Source of the DNA: a bacterium
GTDB lineage: Bacteria > Patescibacteriota > JABMPQ01 > JAQVVF01
Length of the DNA: 6,656 nucleotides
Reading direction: 5' to 3'
Assembly: GCA_030611905.1 (NCBI GenBank)
Contig: JAUWOX010000058.1
Location: 1-6,656 of the forward strand
Shown: positions 6,382 through 6,656 of the stretch, piece after piece
Position numbering within the stretch: position 1 is the first letter of the stretch
How the letters are laid out: every line of letters starts with the position of its first letter
Made by a program: the position numbers and the translations under genes
The notes under the pieces: model-generated
What the model saw: only the letters and a program-made list of their open reading frames with translations
Told to the model about the DNA's origin: nothing
Databases searched by the model: none

Positions 6382-6656
6382 ATGAGGCCGGTGGAGGTGA
6401 AAGAAATAGTAGAGGTCATCTCCGAAGTGAATGTTGATGACATCCCAAAAAAGATAAAGGGTTTTGAGAACAAAGAAAATGTGGCCATCATAATCGGCAT
6501 CAGTGACTACCGGGAAAAACTCATTCCGCCCTCCGTGAAATATGCCGCAAGAGATGCCGAGATCATGGCAAAGTACCTTGAGAAATTGGGTGGTATTCCC
6601 CGATCCAACATCAAATTATTGACGGATGACACAGCAACAAAGAGCGACATTGAGGC
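6382..6656 (+). CDS. Caspase-like (peptidase C14) protein, 5' part, possibly N-terminally truncated
   Basis: The visible 91 codons run off the window. VDDIPKKIKG (about 18-27) precedes the first caspase-fold strand ENVAIIIGISDYRE (31-44). Helix VKYAARDAEIMAKYLEKLGG (52-71) and strand NIKLLTDD (76-83) follow, and then TATKSDIEA. This is the usual opening of bacterial caspase-like domains. The catalytic His and Cys would lie beyond the window. An AAGG (6373-6376) 5 nt before the ATG supports this start. The same frame is open back to 6220 and reads protein-like from about 6256 (LKPPYLAAVLPADIPSVSARL), without an upstream ATG. In many relatives, as I recall, the peptidase domain follows a long N-terminal region. 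The gene here may thus have lost its 5' part through rearrangement. Whether the shortened form is expressed is unknown. Confidence 0.7.
   Translation, partial: MRPVEVKEIVEVISEVNVDDIPKKIKGFENKENVAIIIGISDYREKLIPPSVKYAARDAEIMAKYLEKLGGIPRSNIKLLTDDTATKSDIE

Noticed and set aside
6249..6500. 83-codon minus-strand frame
   Set aside because: It is antisense to the caspase-like frame and has low-complexity Ser/Thr/Phe composition.
1..6656. CRISPR array, tRNA or rRNA genes
   Set aside because: No regularly spaced repeats, no cloverleaf-type sequence with a T-arm motif and no rRNA-like conserved segment were seen.

Overview
The window reads as an accessory, defence-type stretch of an AT-rich bacterial genome. 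Shine-Dalgarno-led starts and bacterial gene families (McrBC, HEPN, caspase-like peptidase) support a bacterium. The caspase-like protein and the intergenic style would fit a Desulfobacterota or anammox-planctomycete type genome, but no gene here fixes the taxon.

Layout. Bases 1-345 carry no convincing gene but contain several short hairpins, and look like part of a structured RNA or a decayed group II intron. A 141-bp element with 18-bp terminal inverted repeats lies at 443-583, flanked by the direct repeat TCAA; it looks like a MITE. Then five genes run on the minus strand. In transcription order they are a 322-aa HEPN-type putative RNase (5927-4959), a small Cys-containing protein of 67 aa (4809-4606), a 697-aa McrB-type AAA+ motor with an EVE/PUA-like modified-base reader domain (4415-2322), its McrC nuclease partner (2325-1207, ATGA overlap), and a 58-aa small protein (949-773). 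Upstream of the HEPN gene lies a second, 109-bp inverted-repeat unit (5973-6081). The right edge holds the beginning of a plus-strand caspase-like (C14) peptidase gene. Its coding-like frame lacks an obvious N-terminal portion, and it continues past the window.

How the parts may work together. mcrB and mcrC clearly form a type IV (modification-dependent) restriction system. The McrB N-terminal region would recognise a modified base, the motor would hydrolyse NTP (GTP in characterised McrB), and McrC would cut with its PD-(D/E)xK site. The HEPN gene and the small Cys-containing gene lie directly upstream on the same strand, but gaps of 149 and 190 bp with strong palindromes separate the genes. 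Whether they are one transcription unit or separate passengers of a defence island cannot be decided here. The HEPN protein could be an RNA-cutting abortive-infection arm beside a DNA-cutting McrBC arm; that is inference. MITE-like elements on both sides and a 5'-truncated-looking caspase gene point to repeated insertion and rearrangement at this locus.
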